Part shown: piece after piece, positions 1 through 8,266 of the stretch
Position numbering within the stretch: the first letter of the stretch is position 1
Layout of the letters: each line of letters begins with the position of its first letter
DNA from: Pseudobacteriovorax antillogorgiicola
GTDB lineage: Bacteria; Bdellovibrionota_B; Oligoflexia; Oligoflexales; Oligoflexaceae
Length of the DNA stretch: 64,000 nucleotides
Assembly: GCF_900177345.1 (NCBI RefSeq)
Contig: NZ_FWZT01000030.1
Span: forward strand, 20,095-84,094
Direction of reading: 5' to 3'
Made by a program: the position numbers and the translations under genes
Notes under the pieces: model-generated
Told to the model about the DNA's origin: nothing
The model's input: the letters and a program-made list of their open reading frames with translations, nothing else
The model's database searches: none

Positions 1-232
1 CTTCAGAAATGATTTTAGGTGTGCGAATACTTCCAGATTCTCTTAAGCGACGTAAGCCATCCGCTTCAGCCCCTATGCTAGGCTCTGTCGATTGGTCAAT
101 TTTTAAGAAGAAGCGTTGGCCATTGTCTAGGGTGATGAGGCGGCTATCAGAAACAGATCCACCGAAGGCCTGGCTAATATCGACGATCGACGAAGAAAGA
201 CTCTGCTCAACCTGGAGGAAAATCGGTTCCAT
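1..232 (-). CDS. Fructosamine/ketosamine-3-kinase-like protein, N-terminal part (runs off the left edge)
   Basis: This minus-strand frame opens with ATG at 232 and stays open to the window edge, giving 77 residues of an N-terminus. The residues GQRFFLKID around position 41 resemble the ATP-lysine strand of the fructosamine kinase/aminoglycoside phosphotransferase fold, and GAEADGLRRLRE about 16 residues later resembles the following helix. Family members phosphorylate ketosamines on glycated proteins or small molecules so that the sugar is released. The catalytic loop lies outside the window, so activity cannot be judged. It is in the same direction as cmoA-cmoB and about 115 bases downstream of cmoB. 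Assignment rests on the N-terminal pattern only. Confidence 0.6.
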   Translation of the reverse strand, partial: MEPIFLQVEQSLSSSIVDISQAFGGSVSDSRLITLDNGQRFFLKIDQSTEPSIGAEADGLRRLRESGSIRTPKIISE

Positions 233-346
233 TGTGTAGTCCTGCATGTGATGACGTAGCTTTACGAACTATGATAGAGTTTGCAGTTCCAAGATTCTAG
301 TGAGAACTAAAACTCCATCAGATAAATCATACGATGCATCGGTACC

Positions 347-1297
347 TTAGATCTTAGCTTTAAGGTAGAAGCGATAGGGGGCTGGATGACCTTCAATGGT
401 CTTGGTCCCGCAAGGGCTTAGAGACTGGGCCAGGCTGTTGATAGGAGCCCAGGGGCTCGAACGCTGCTCGTCTGTAGAAAGTTGCTCACTAAAGATGACC
501 TCAATTTTTTGAAAGCCAGCCCGTCGGACCCAGTTTTCAAGGCAAGAAAGCGTTGGCAGGAACCAGATACCACGGGCTCCCGCGTACTTTCCTGGTGGGA
601 CGAAAGCTACCGGCTCGTCGCCGGCGATTCCCTGGCAGTCGATGAATAGCTGTCCACGTTTCCTGAGGCTCTCTCGCATTTTACGCAGAAGCCCGATAGG
701 GTCTGTGTGATGGTACAGAATTCCAAGGCAGAAAATCGTATCGAAGGACTTTGGAAATAAGTCCATGTGCTCAACACCAAATAACTCAAAGTAGAGGTGG
801 CTTTGCTGGGCATAGCGATTGAGCAGTTGAAAATTAAACCAATGTTTTGCAACGGGCTCGAACCCAATAACGGCTTTTGGTCGCTCTGGCACCATTCGAA
901 ACATGAAATAGCCGTTATGACAACCGATATCGGCAACCACATGATCTTCTAAGGAGCCGATAGCTGGCTGAAGTCGCTGCCACTTAAGGTCGGAGCGCCA
1001 CTCACTATCGATCTGTGTTCCAAACAGGTTAAATGGGCCCTTTTTCCAGGGAATAAAGGCTTTGAGGCTTTCTTCAAGCTGTTCTTGAGGAATCATTCGC
1101 TGCGAGTCTAAGTGAAAGCCAACCGTTGCCTCATCGAAGGTCCATGAGTTTGGATCGATGGCTGGGGCTTGCTCTAAGGCCTTTCGATAGGGGGCGAAGC
1201 GAGGCTCCTCAAGTTGAGCCATCCTCTCATCGCGAAGTTCCTGGATGCGATCAGCATGGTCAGATGATACGAGTGGGAGCCATGGAATATTGGTCAC
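347..1297 (-). CDS. cmoB: tRNA U34 carboxymethyltransferase CmoB
   Basis: CmoB transfers the carboxymethyl group of carboxy-SAM to 5-hydroxyuridine at position 34 of tRNA, forming uridine-5-oxyacetic acid, which widens wobble decoding. The 316-residue length is normal for the family. The central Rossmann methyltransferase fold shows VVADIGCHNGYFMFRM as the cofactor glycine motif, followed by FCLGILYHHTDP, a highly typical CmoB segment. The N-terminal part carries the CmoB-specific region ending in GPFNLFGTQIDSEWRSD. The ATG at 1297 overlaps the last base of the upstream cmoA gene, so the two are almost certainly co-translated and act consecutively in one pathway. Confidence 0.93.
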   Translation of the reverse strand: MTNIPWLPLVSSDHADRIQELRDERMAQLEEPRFAPYRKALEQAPAIDPNSWTFDEATVGFHLDSQRMIPQEQLEESLKAFIPWKKGPFNLFGTQIDSEWRSDLKWQRLQPAIGSLEDHVVADIGCHNGYFMFRMVPERPKAVIGFEPVAKHWFNFQLLNRYAQQSHLYFELFGVEHMDLFPKSFDTIFCLGILYHHTDPIGLLRKMRESLRKRGQLFIDCQGIAGDEPVAFVPPGKYAGARGIWFLPTLSCLENWVRRAGFQKIEVIFSEQLSTDEQRSSPWAPINSLAQSLSPCGTKTIEGHPAPYRFYLKAKI

Positions 1298-2055
1298 TAG
1301 GAGTATCCTTTAAACGCTACAAGAGACATGAAGTTGTTCCATTTCATGACCGAATCGCAATGGCTGAAACCGGCTTGGCCCAAAAAATCCTTGTGCTCTT
1401 GCTCAGTGAATGGAATGAGCACATTGTCCAAGGCTTCCTTTTTCTTTTCGATCTCGGTGCGGCTATAGCCTTGACGCTCTTTGAACTCTTCGTAGATTTT
1501 TGTCGAAGTTTCTTGAAACTGCGGATTATCAAAGCGTACCTTCTCACTGACAAACAAGATACCACCTGGGCATAGCCCATCATAGATTTTTTGCAGAAGT
1601 GCGAGTCGCTGGGTGATCGGCAAAAATTGCAAGGTGTAGTTGATGATCACCACAGAGGCATTGCTGATGGCAACGTTCATGACGTCGTCGCAGATGAGCT
1701 GGTAGCGATGCTGCTCGGGAGCGTGATCAAGCTTTTCTTCAGCCTTGGCAATCATGGCTGACGAGTTGTCGACACCAAAGAAAGTAACCGGCTTTTCTAG
1801 GCGCTGAGCGAGGTGGATCATGGTTGTTCCCGTGGAACAGCCAATATCATAAATGTGGCTACCAGCTTTATAATAATCGAGAGCCCAGTCTCCTAAATAA
1901 GTCGTCACATCGCAATAAAGAGGAATGGAGCGTTTTACCATATCATCGAAAACGCCAGCTACTTCGGCGTTGAATGCAAACGGTTTTGGATATTGTTTGC
2001 TGGCAAACAGCTCATCTTTCTTGCTATTTAAAACGAGTCTTGGAATTTCTTGCAT
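1297..2055 (-). CDS. cmoA: Carboxy-S-adenosyl-L-methionine synthase CmoA
   Basis: CmoA makes carboxy-SAM from SAM and prephenate, the donor used by CmoB. The protein has the usual SAM-binding motif YDIGCSTGTTMIHLA about 70 residues in, and the family segment FNAEVAGVFDDMVKRSIPLY just before it. I place the start at the ATG at 2055 (252 residues), which matches the family's roughly 250 residues. The frame extends upstream to a TTG at 2124, which would add 23 residues with no family counterpart. The stop codon shares a base with the cmoB start. The 5' side faces the FolB-domain gene divergently, so promoters for both probably lie in 2056-2217. Confidence 0.92.
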   Translation of the reverse strand: MQEIPRLVLNSKKDELFASKQYPKPFAFNAEVAGVFDDMVKRSIPLYCDVTTYLGDWALDYYKAGSHIYDIGCSTGTTMIHLAQRLEKPVTFFGVDNSSAMIAKAEEKLDHAPEQHRYQLICDDVMNVAISNASVVIINYTLQFLPITQRLALLQKIYDGLCPGGILFVSEKVRFDNPQFQETSTKIYEEFKERQGYSRTEIEKKKEALDNVLIPFTEQEHKDFLGQAGFSHCDSVMKWNNFMSLVAFKGYS

Positions 2056-2217
2056 AACTGGCTTTGTCTCCCGTTGAGAATCGAGGCCCCAAGCTAACAC
2101 AGGGCGCTGCACCTTAAAAGCCAAAAACCAAGACTAATTCGCATAGCGTAGAGCCATTCCGTCGTTGCCTTATCCGCAGGAATGGACTAAGAATGGGTTC
2201 CAAGCGAAAGGTGTGAA

Positions 2218-3000
2218 ATGAAAAAAAATCAACTATCACAGTTAGATGAGATTTCTTTACAGAATTTGGAAGTACGCTGCCTTGTGGGTATTTACCCCCG
2301 AGAGAGGCTGGAGCCGCAGCCTGTTATATTGAATCTGAGCTTGTATCTTGATACCAGGAGGGCTGCTCGGCAAAGATCCCTAGATTATTCAGTAGATTAC
2401 GCGGCCCTATCCGAAGAACTTAAATTCCTCCTCCAAAATTCGCGATTTCGCCTCTTGGAGACTGCTGTTGACGCAATAGCTCACTATGTATTGAGTGCCC
2501 AGTATATCGACCGCCCATTGGCTCCCATCGAAGCAGTTCGGGTGAGCATTGAGAAACCAAAAGCGCTCCCAGGATGTACCTTGCCTCGACTCAGTATCCT
2601 AAGGGCCAAGGAAGACCTCACAGAATCCTGCAGATATAGCGACAAGCTCTGCGTTGTGCATAAAAATCCTGATTCTGCGATTGTTAAGCTCCAGCTGGGG
2701 CCTGGAGAAACCAGCTTGTTGCCCACGGAGCCAAACCTTGAAGTTGTCGATACGGCTTTGAGCCCATGGTTGCTGGGAAATGGTGAGCCTTGGGCTGTGC
2801 ACCAGGTGGTCCCGCGCTCCACAATTCGGCCCCGTGTGGTAGTAAATCAGAGCACTAAAGAGACTGGAACTCTCCTCACAGTGTTACGCCGGAAGCAGGA
2901 TGGCCAGGATATTAGTGACGATTTCTACAGGCTTTTTTCGGTAATAGGCGAAGTCTCACCAAGTGCATTCGTCGAGGGTTACCAAAAAGCAAGATTCTGA
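2218..3000 (+). CDS. folB: Dihydroneopterin aldolase (FolB) domain protein with an extra C-terminal domain
   Basis: Residues about 10-130 match the FolB fold. GIYPRERLEPQPVILNL carries the active-site glutamate region, the DYSVDY and FRLLETAVDAIA segments are typical, and VSIEKPKALPG supplies the conserved lysine. FolB converts 7,8-dihydroneopterin to 6-hydroxymethyl-dihydropterin in folate synthesis. The protein is 260 residues, about twice the normal length. The last 120 or so residues (from about 140) are beta-rich with LQLGPGETSLLP and VVPRSTIRPRVVV and look cupin-like, but I cannot name the family. The ATG at 2218 has AAAGGTG about seven bases upstream. It is divergent from cmoA. Confidence 0.75.
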   Translation: MKKNQLSQLDEISLQNLEVRCLVGIYPRERLEPQPVILNLSLYLDTRRAARQRSLDYSVDYAALSEELKFLLQNSRFRLLETAVDAIAHYVLSAQYIDRPLAPIEAVRVSIEKPKALPGCTLPRLSILRAKEDLTESCRYSDKLCVVHKNPDSAIVKLQLGPGETSLLPTEPNLEVVDTALSPWLLGNGEPWAVHQVVPRSTIRPRVVVNQSTKETGTLLTVLRRKQDGQDISDDFYRLFSVIGEVSPSAFVEGYQKARF

Positions 3001-3063
3001 AAGGTCATGGTGAATTGTTTTTAACCGTTAAGAAGCCAAGGTCGTTAATCTTTGGTGGAATTC

Positions 3064-3444
3064 ATGACCCAAAAAAAAGTTACATTGCTTCTTGTCGACG
3101 ATGAGAAGATGAACACTATGATCCTAAGTCGCAGGCTTAGGAAAGAAGGCTTTGACATCGATGAGGCAGGGGATGGCCAGCAAGCCGTTGCGAGTGTACT
3201 CAATAAGCACAAGCCAGATTTGATACTCATGGACCTGATGATGCCTGTCATGGATGGCTGGGAAGCTACCAAGCAAATCAAGCAAAAATTCCCAGATGTT
3301 AAGATAATCGCTGTGAGTGCGAAGGTGGATGAAGAGTTCCACACGATCGAGCAGGGTTTTGACGGCTTCTGCGCGAAGCCGATCAACTTTAAGGTTCTGA
3401 TCAAGAAAATCGAACAGGTGCTTAACTTAGATTCCGCAGCCTAG
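3064..3444 (+). CDS. Stand-alone CheY-like response regulator
   Basis: The 126-residue protein is a single receiver domain with no output domain. The acidic pocket is D12-D13, the phosphoacceptor is D57 in LILMDLMMPVMDG, and the conserved lysine is K105 in CAKP. It should be phosphorylated by a histidine kinase and act through protein contact. I start it at the ATG at 3064, preceded by GGTGGA. An in-frame TTG at 3052 would add four residues. No kinase is adjacent. Its stop codon overlaps, within the palindromic bases CTAG, the stop of the convergent hydrolase gene. Confidence 0.88.
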   Translation: MTQKKVTLLLVDDEKMNTMILSRRLRKEGFDIDEAGDGQQAVASVLNKHKPDLILMDLMMPVMDGWEATKQIKQKFPDVKIIAVSAKVDEEFHTIEQGFDGFCAKPINFKVLIKKIEQVLNLDSAA

Positions 3445-4907
3445 CGCTGGCTGAATAGCAGGAGCCACTCCACAAAGCGTGACTGTGGGATCACCTTACA
3501 GTAAAACGCTCCACCAAAATTCCCAACGGCGTCGGTGCTGGTTTCTACTGAATAGGTGTTAAGCTCCCATCCCTTACGGCCTTTCTTGAGGCTCGGAAAC
3601 GATCCAATAGCCCACTGATCACCACGGTCTTTGATGGATTCTGTAATTTTTAGCAGGCTTGATGTCACTGTTCTTGTTTTCTTGCCTTCGTCGGACATTT
3701 CGCCCAATAGATAGAAGTCATCTGCAGAGAAGCTTGCGAGGACTTGAGACTTCTGGTCGGGAGTTAAGCTTTTATAGGCCCGTGAAAGGGTCTCAAAGTT
3801 CAGGCGGGCACAGCTGCTGGCCGGGCGTTCGGGAGACATCTCTGTAGCCGTAATGATGGCGGCTTGAGAGCGCAGTTTACAGCCCACAACTTCGGGACTT
3901 AGGTAGGTATTCTGCGATACATCAACAAGGTTTAGGGATGCCTCAAGATAAGTTGGTATATATAGGTTGAATTGGTCATCGATTGAAGACTTGTCAAAGA
4001 CGAAAGCAGCATAGTCAGTTTTATTTCGATAAATTTTTTCAGTAAGGTTGAGTCTCTGCCAGTCCTTGGTAGACAAACCCGCGACGGCTTCCTGAGATCT
4101 TTTACAGGTGCCGTCATCATCTTGCCAGGCCTTTAAGATTGGGTTGAGTGCTTGGGCCGTTTGTGCAGTGTATGCCTCAAGGGATAGTTGACCTGTGAGC
4201 TGTTGATCCATAAAGCCATTGATAACGTCTGCGATTTGACGATGGGCCGTATCCAAGGGTGCTAGTGCAGTGAGATCGTCGTTCAGTTCCGAACCGTCTG
4301 CAAATTGCATATGGTTAATCTTCGGAAGTAGGATGACAGGCTTTTGTAAACGTTGTTCGGGATCGAGCTTCTGCGATTTAAGAAACTCTCGACCAATGAA
4401 GCTAAAGCCTGTTAGCCCATCCCTTTCACCTCCAAGTGTAAGAACTGGAATTGGATAACTCGCTAGATCTTTGCCGATCAGGGGAGTTTCTGCCAGGTAG
4501 CTGCCCATTAGAACAAGGCCTGCTAAACCCTTTGACTGAGCCGTGTCAGATGCTGCGATTCCGCCATGAGAGTGACCTGCTAAGAATGTCTTTGTTTTGG
4601 CTTGAGATAAGCCCAAGTCTTCAAGTTCACGAAGGACGCGATCGATTCGTGCACCGGTTTGCAAAGGGTTAGCGAAGTCACCAAAGAACTTGGCAATATA
4701 TACTTGCGTGGGTCTCGATGCGTTTGCTTGGATCTTCCGTGCCAGAGCTAGGTATTTGCCACTTTCGATATATGCTCCGGGAAAAATGACAACAGCTGCC
4801 TCGGGATCTTCGACTTCTAGCACTTTAAAGTCGGATCGATCTTCCACACTGGCGTAAAGAAATGTTGGTAAGAAGGTTAAAAAACATAGCAAGGCAAAAG
4901 TTTTCAT
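3441..4907 (-). CDS. Secreted alpha/beta-hydrolase-like protein
   Basis: A signal peptide of about 19 residues (MKTFALLCFLTFLPTFLYA) sends this 488-residue protein out of the cytoplasm. The first half resembles an alpha/beta hydrolase: VVIFPGAYIESGKYLALA near residue 40 fits the oxyanion region. The nucleophile elbow is AGHSHGGIAA near residue 112, with candidate acid in GGERDG and candidate histidine in INHMQFADGSE. The second half (after about 240) contains several cysteines and no family I know. The substrate is unknown. It is convergent with the receiver gene at 3064, overlapping it by four bases. Confidence 0.6.
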   Translation of the reverse strand: MKTFALLCFLTFLPTFLYASVEDRSDFKVLEVEDPEAAVVIFPGAYIESGKYLALARKIQANASRPTQVYIAKFFGDFANPLQTGARIDRVLRELEDLGLSQAKTKTFLAGHSHGGIAASDTAQSKGLAGLVLMGSYLAETPLIGKDLASYPIPVLTLGGERDGLTGFSFIGREFLKSQKLDPEQRLQKPVILLPKINHMQFADGSELNDDLTALAPLDTAHRQIADVINGFMDQQLTGQLSLEAYTAQTAQALNPILKAWQDDDGTCKRSQEAVAGLSTKDWQRLNLTEKIYRNKTDYAAFVFDKSSIDDQFNLYIPTYLEASLNLVDVSQNTYLSPEVVGCKLRSQAAIITATEMSPERPASSCARLNFETLSRAYKSLTPDQKSQVLASFSADDFYLLGEMSDEGKKTRTVTSSLLKITESIKDRGDQWAIGSFPSLKKGRKGWELNTYSVETSTDAVGNFGGAFYCKVIPQSRFVEWLLLFSQR

Positions 4908-4985
4908 AGTCTTTCCCTAATTTGTGAAGATTGAAGTTAGGGAGGACTTTAGGGCCAGAGTACTTTGCTGTCAAATTTTAAAGAA

Positions 4986-5576
4986 CTAGGCGATTTTCAC
5001 GTCATTGTTTCTAGGTTCGGGAATTTTTTCCACAATTGAATCGAGTCCCAGGGGACGAATAACTAAGTTAAACTGACAAGATATTTTAGTTGCGCCAATG
5101 AATAGCCGCGTGCTCAATAAGCCATACGGTCCTTCAGACATCTGACCACGAATTGGCTTTAGTGGTTCACGGTATACCGGTACACAGCTGGAGTGTGTGA
5201 GAGAGAACTGGTCATCAATAATGCCAAGAAGTCGGTTGCAGACAAGATTTGTGAACTCCTTTGCGACATCCACCATGAACTCGTACTTATTACCAATGTC
5301 TTCGCCATCAGAAAGCTGATTCGCGAGCAGCTTAAGATCGCGTTTGAGCAGAAAGCATGCGCCTTCACCTATGTTGGTACCCTTATATACTATATGAACG
5401 CTCACACTCTCTTCGTCATTATCGACGACGGAGAGCTCGGGAAGTTCTTCAAACTTTACATCGCTAAAGTTGGTTTCCAAGTCTAGATACTCATCGATAG
5501 TATGCGTCACTTCATGAAGCCCCGCTTGGAGCAAAGAGTAAAGATAGTCTTTCTGGTAGCCGCTTAACTTAGACAT
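4986..5576 (-). CDS. CheC/CheX-like phosphatase-family protein
   Basis: This 196-residue cytoplasmic protein has the pattern of the CheC/CheX/FliY group. A strand segment around GEGACFLLKRDLKLLANQL is followed by a helix with K-E-F-T-N (E107, N110), which fits the E-x-x-N catalytic motif that dephosphorylates CheY-P. The rest is diverged. I place the start at ATG 5576; the open frame begins at a TTG at 5594. It is divergent from the receiver gene at 5774, which is a natural partner. Identification rests on one motif plus context, so the family call is tentative. Confidence 0.5.
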   Translation of the reverse strand: MSKLSGYQKDYLYSLLQAGLHEVTHTIDEYLDLETNFSDVKFEELPELSVVDNDEESVSVHIVYKGTNIGEGACFLLKRDLKLLANQLSDGEDIGNKYEFMVDVAKEFTNLVCNRLLGIIDDQFSLTHSSCVPVYREPLKPIRGQMSEGPYGLLSTRLFIGATKISCQFNLVIRPLGLDSIVEKIPEPRNNDVKIA

Positions 5577-5773
5577 AATGAACTCGCTTTCCAACTCAGT
5601 TCGACCATACCAACCTGTTCGGCATATTCCGTATTGGCTAAATCAAAATATAGCAATCTTTTGCGACTTATATCAGAGCCTTACCATAATGTAGAGAATG
5701 CTGGTCCAATTTCTCCTAAAACCCTGAGTTTTTATGCCGTTGCAATGAATGGACATTGGAACTGGAGGAGCTT

Positions 5774-6127
5774 GTGAAACAAATTCTGATCGTCGATGAC
5801 TCGATGTTATCCCGAAAAAAAATCGCTAAATATATTGAAAGCCAAGGTCACCATGTTATTACCGCATGCAATGGCATCGAAGCCTTGAATACTCTGGAGC
5901 AGCATGAAATCGCACTCATTGTTTCCGATATCAACATGCCTGAAATGGATGGTCGGGAATTTTTTGAGAAGCTCCTAGAATCACGGGCAAACTCTAAGAA
6001 CGTGCCTATTGTCTTCCTGTCATCTATGGCACATTCTAAAGTCCGTAAAGAGCTCCAGGAGCTGGGAGCCTTAGCTGTGATCGAAAAGAAATCTCTACAG
6101 GACCTAGACCCTTACCTGGCAGCTTAA
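5774..6127 (+). CDS. Stand-alone CheY-like response regulator
   Basis: The 117-residue protein is a lone receiver. QILIVDDSMLSRKK gives acidic residues D8-D9, SDINMPEMDG gives phosphoacceptor D52, FLSSMAHS holds the switch Ser/Thr, and the lysine lies in VIEKKS. I choose the GTG at 5774 because an almost ideal CTGGAGGAGC sits just upstream. The frame is open further up to a TTG at 5756 that would include the ribosome site itself. The divergent CheX-like gene may encode its phosphatase. It has no DNA-binding domain, so it should act by protein contact. Confidence 0.88.
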   Translation: MKQILIVDDSMLSRKKIAKYIESQGHHVITACNGIEALNTLEQHEIALIVSDINMPEMDGREFFEKLLESRANSKNVPIVFLSSMAHSKVRKELQELGALAVIEKKSLQDLDPYLAA

Positions 6128-6137
6128 GGTCCTAAAG

Positions 6138-7289
6138 TTAAAGAGCCGCAAGTGATTGCGCGATATCACTCTTGAGGTCCTCGATGCTTTCAATACCCAG
6201 TGATAAGCGAACTGAAGTCTGGTCAAGCCTTGCTCGTTGTCGTTGGTCTTCGCTAAGATCCATGCCATAAAAATAAAGGGCCGGGGCTACCAGAGACTCT
6301 GTGGAGCCAAGACTCGCTGACAACGTGAAAAGTTTCAGCCCATCGATAAAAGCTTCCAGAGATGAAGACTTATTTTTAAAATTGAACATCACTACTGTGC
6401 CTCCATCTGTTGGGAGCTGATCCTTCAGGTAGTCGAGCCCTGGGTAAAACACATCCCCCACCTGTGCTTGCTCTTGAAGCCAGACCGCTAGGGCAAGGGC
6501 GTTTTGAGCCTGCCTCTCATAGCGGAGACGATAAGTTTTCATGCCCCTTAAAATGAGAAAGGCTGCATGAGGGTCCAACACAGAACCGATTTCGACAGCA
6601 TGTTCAAAGATCTCCCTGATTACGGGTTCACGTCCAAGCAGCGCGCCGCCCATGACATCGCTATGTCCTCCCGCATATTTTGTCAGGCTATGGATATATA
6701 AGTCGACATCAAGATCTTGATTCTTGTGGAAGCCTGCAAATGTGTTGTCAAGGATTGTAGTGAGTTGGTGCCTCTGGGCGATTGCGACAAGCTCTTTGTT
6801 ATTTGGGACCTTGAGCTGAGGGTTGGTAGGAGATTCCCAGATCATGAATCGAGTTTCAGGTAGAGCGGCCGCTTCGTTAATTTGGTCGAGATCGTCAAGT
6901 GACAACTTGATACCTTCGACGCCAAATTTTTTTAGAGTTTTCTCGATCAATATCCTAGTGGGGCGATAGGATTCGATAAAGTATATGATTTTATCGCCCT
7001 GCCTAAGAAGGCTGAATAAGGCAGTTGAAATTGCCCCTACACCGGAGCTAGTCGCGAGTCCTGCTTCGGTACCTTGGGCTTTGGCGAGCAGTTGCTCCAG
7101 CTCGAAGACCGTTGGATTGCGGTATCTTGAGTAAAAATAACCAGGGCGTTGGCCTTCGAAGAGACCTTTCACATCAGCAAGTTTCGGGAAGGTGAACTTT
7201 ACTGATTGGTAAATTGGAGACACCAAGGGTCGGTTGTCGTGAGGTATGGGGTCAAGTTGGAAGTGATTAGTCAGGGTTTCCAAGTTCAT
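6138..7289 (-). CDS. Cys/Met-metabolism PLP-dependent enzyme (cystathionine synthase/lyase or homoserine sulfhydrylase family)
   Basis: The 383-residue protein is a fold-type I PLP enzyme of the MetB/MetC/MetY group. YSRYRNPTVFELEQLLA near residue 55, ATSSGVGAIS near residue 80 (phosphate-binding glycine segment) and IHSLTKYAGGHSDVMGG with the PLP lysine near residue 203 are diagnostic. The C-terminal SLGSTESLVAPA and SVRLSLGIES motifs are also typical. Which reaction it performs (gamma-synthase, beta- or gamma-lyase, or O-acetylhomoserine sulfhydrylase) cannot be told by eye. No other methionine gene is adjacent. Confidence 0.85.
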   Translation of the reverse strand: MNLETLTNHFQLDPIPHDNRPLVSPIYQSVKFTFPKLADVKGLFEGQRPGYFYSRYRNPTVFELEQLLAKAQGTEAGLATSSGVGAISTALFSLLRQGDKIIYFIESYRPTRILIEKTLKKFGVEGIKLSLDDLDQINEAAALPETRFMIWESPTNPQLKVPNNKELVAIAQRHQLTTILDNTFAGFHKNQDLDVDLYIHSLTKYAGGHSDVMGGALLGREPVIREIFEHAVEIGSVLDPHAAFLILRGMKTYRLRYERQAQNALALAVWLQEQAQVGDVFYPGLDYLKDQLPTDGGTVVMFNFKNKSSSLEAFIDGLKLFTLSASLGSTESLVAPALYFYGMDLSEDQRQRARLDQTSVRLSLGIESIEDLKSDIAQSLAAL

Positions 7290-7375
7290 TTGTAGGCTCC
7301 AGAGATGACTACGTTAGAACTTGTGTTATCACGATTAGGCTTCCCATTGCCAATACTTGTGTGCAGGCAGGTTTC

Positions 7376-7402
7376 AAGAGCCTGGCACTGCCAGGCTCTT
7401 TT
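7376..7402. terminator. Perfect hairpin, probable terminator downstream of the H1-like gene
   Basis: Two 12-base arms, 7376-7387 and 7389-7400, are perfect reverse complements around one central base. The plus strand continues with two more T (four in all from 7399). On the minus strand, which carries the upstream H1-like gene, the following bases are only weakly T-rich. It lies about 40 bases past that gene's stop, so termination is likely but not certain. Confidence 0.5.
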
Positions 7403-7442
7403 CGATGGATAGGGCCAGTCGAAAAAATTGCAGGGTTTTTGG

Positions 7443-8192
7443 TCAAGCAGCTTTCTTTGGAATATCCTTACGGACGTAAACATACTGCTGGCTGTCTTGA
7501 TTGAGCACTTTTACGTAGTAATGCTCAGATGTCTCGAAGAGAACCTCGCCCTTTAAGCCACCTTTAAAGGTGAAGATGCCAGCTGGTTTTTTGCTGGAAG
7601 TTTTCTTAGCAGCAGGCTTCTTCTTCGCCGCGGGCTTCTTTGCTGCGCTAGCTTTCTTACCTACTTTCTTTTTAGTAGCTGTTTTCTTAGCAACTTTTTT
7701 CTTAGTCGAGGTTTTCTTCTTAGCTGAGGATTTCTTTGCAGCTTTCTTTTTTGCTACTTTTTTCTTAGCAGTTTTTTTCTTTGCAGCTTTCTTTTTTGCT
7801 ACTTTTTTCTTAGTCGCCTTTTTCTTGGCAGTTTTTTTCTTTGCAGCTTTCTTTTTTGCTACTTTTTTCTTAGTCGCCTTCTTTTTAGCCGTCTTCTTCT
7901 TTGTTGCTTTTTTTGCTACTTTTTTCTTAGTTGCCTTTTTCTTTGCAGCTTTTTTCTTAGTTGCCTTCTTTTTTGCTACTTTTTTCTTAGTTGCCTTTTT
8001 CTTGGCAGTTTTTTTCTTTGCAGCTTTCTTCTTGGCTACTTTTTTCTTCGTCGCTTTCTTTTTGGCTACCTTCTTCTTAGTTGCCTTTTTCTTTGAGACG
8101 GCTTTTTTCTTTTTCTTCGTTGTTGTTTTCTTTGCAACCTTCTTCTTAGTTGCCTTCTTCGCTACCTTCTTTTTTGCTTTTTTCTTAGCCAA
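7443..8192 (-). CDS. Histone H1-like lysine/alanine-rich protein with a small C-terminal domain
   Basis: Of the 249 residues, about the first 200 consist almost only of Lys, Ala, Thr and Val in short KKK-A/V/T repeats, as in bacterial H1-like DNA-binding proteins and eukaryotic H1 tails. Such a stretch should be disordered, strongly basic and able to bind and compact DNA. The last 46 residues differ: [16 protein letters not shown] and [21 protein letters not shown] look like a small beta-barrel. The start is a TTG at 8192 with AAAGGAGA about eight bases upstream. The DNA repeat makes length change by slippage plausible. Confidence 0.75.
   Translation of the reverse strand: MAKKKAKKKVAKKATKKKVAKKTTTKKKKKAVSKKKATKKKVAKKKATKKKVAKKKAAKKKTAKKKATKKKVAKKKATKKKAAKKKATKKKVAKKATKKKTAKKKATKKKVAKKKAAKKKTAKKKATKKKVAKKKAAKKKTAKKKVAKKKAAKKSSAKKKTSTKKKVAKKTATKKKVGKKASAAKKPAAKKKPAAKKTSSKKPAGIFTFKGGLKGEVLFETSEHYYVKVLNQDSQQYVYVRKDIPKKAA
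7585..8189 (-). repeat. Low-complexity lysine-codon repeat tract inside the H1-like gene
   Basis: The tract is built from imperfect repeats of about 12-30 bases coding for A-K-K-K and T-K-K-K units. Long near-identical segments recur, for example around 7741-7800 and 7801-7860. Such a tract can expand or contract by recombination or slippage in multiples of three without breaking the frame. Confidence 0.8.
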
Positions 8193-8266
8193 GACGCTTC
8201 TCCTTTACTCCACAAACCAAGGGTTAAATATTTAAAATTAATACATCTTTTAGATGTTGTAGTGCC

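Noticed and set aside
1126..1575. 149-codon plus-strand frame across the cmoB/cmoA junction
   Set aside because: It lies opposite two well-identified genes and shows no family pattern.
7570..8235. 221-codon plus-strand frame rich in Phe and Ala, opposite the H1-like gene
   Set aside because: It is the antisense image of Lys/Ala codons, and has no ribosome site.
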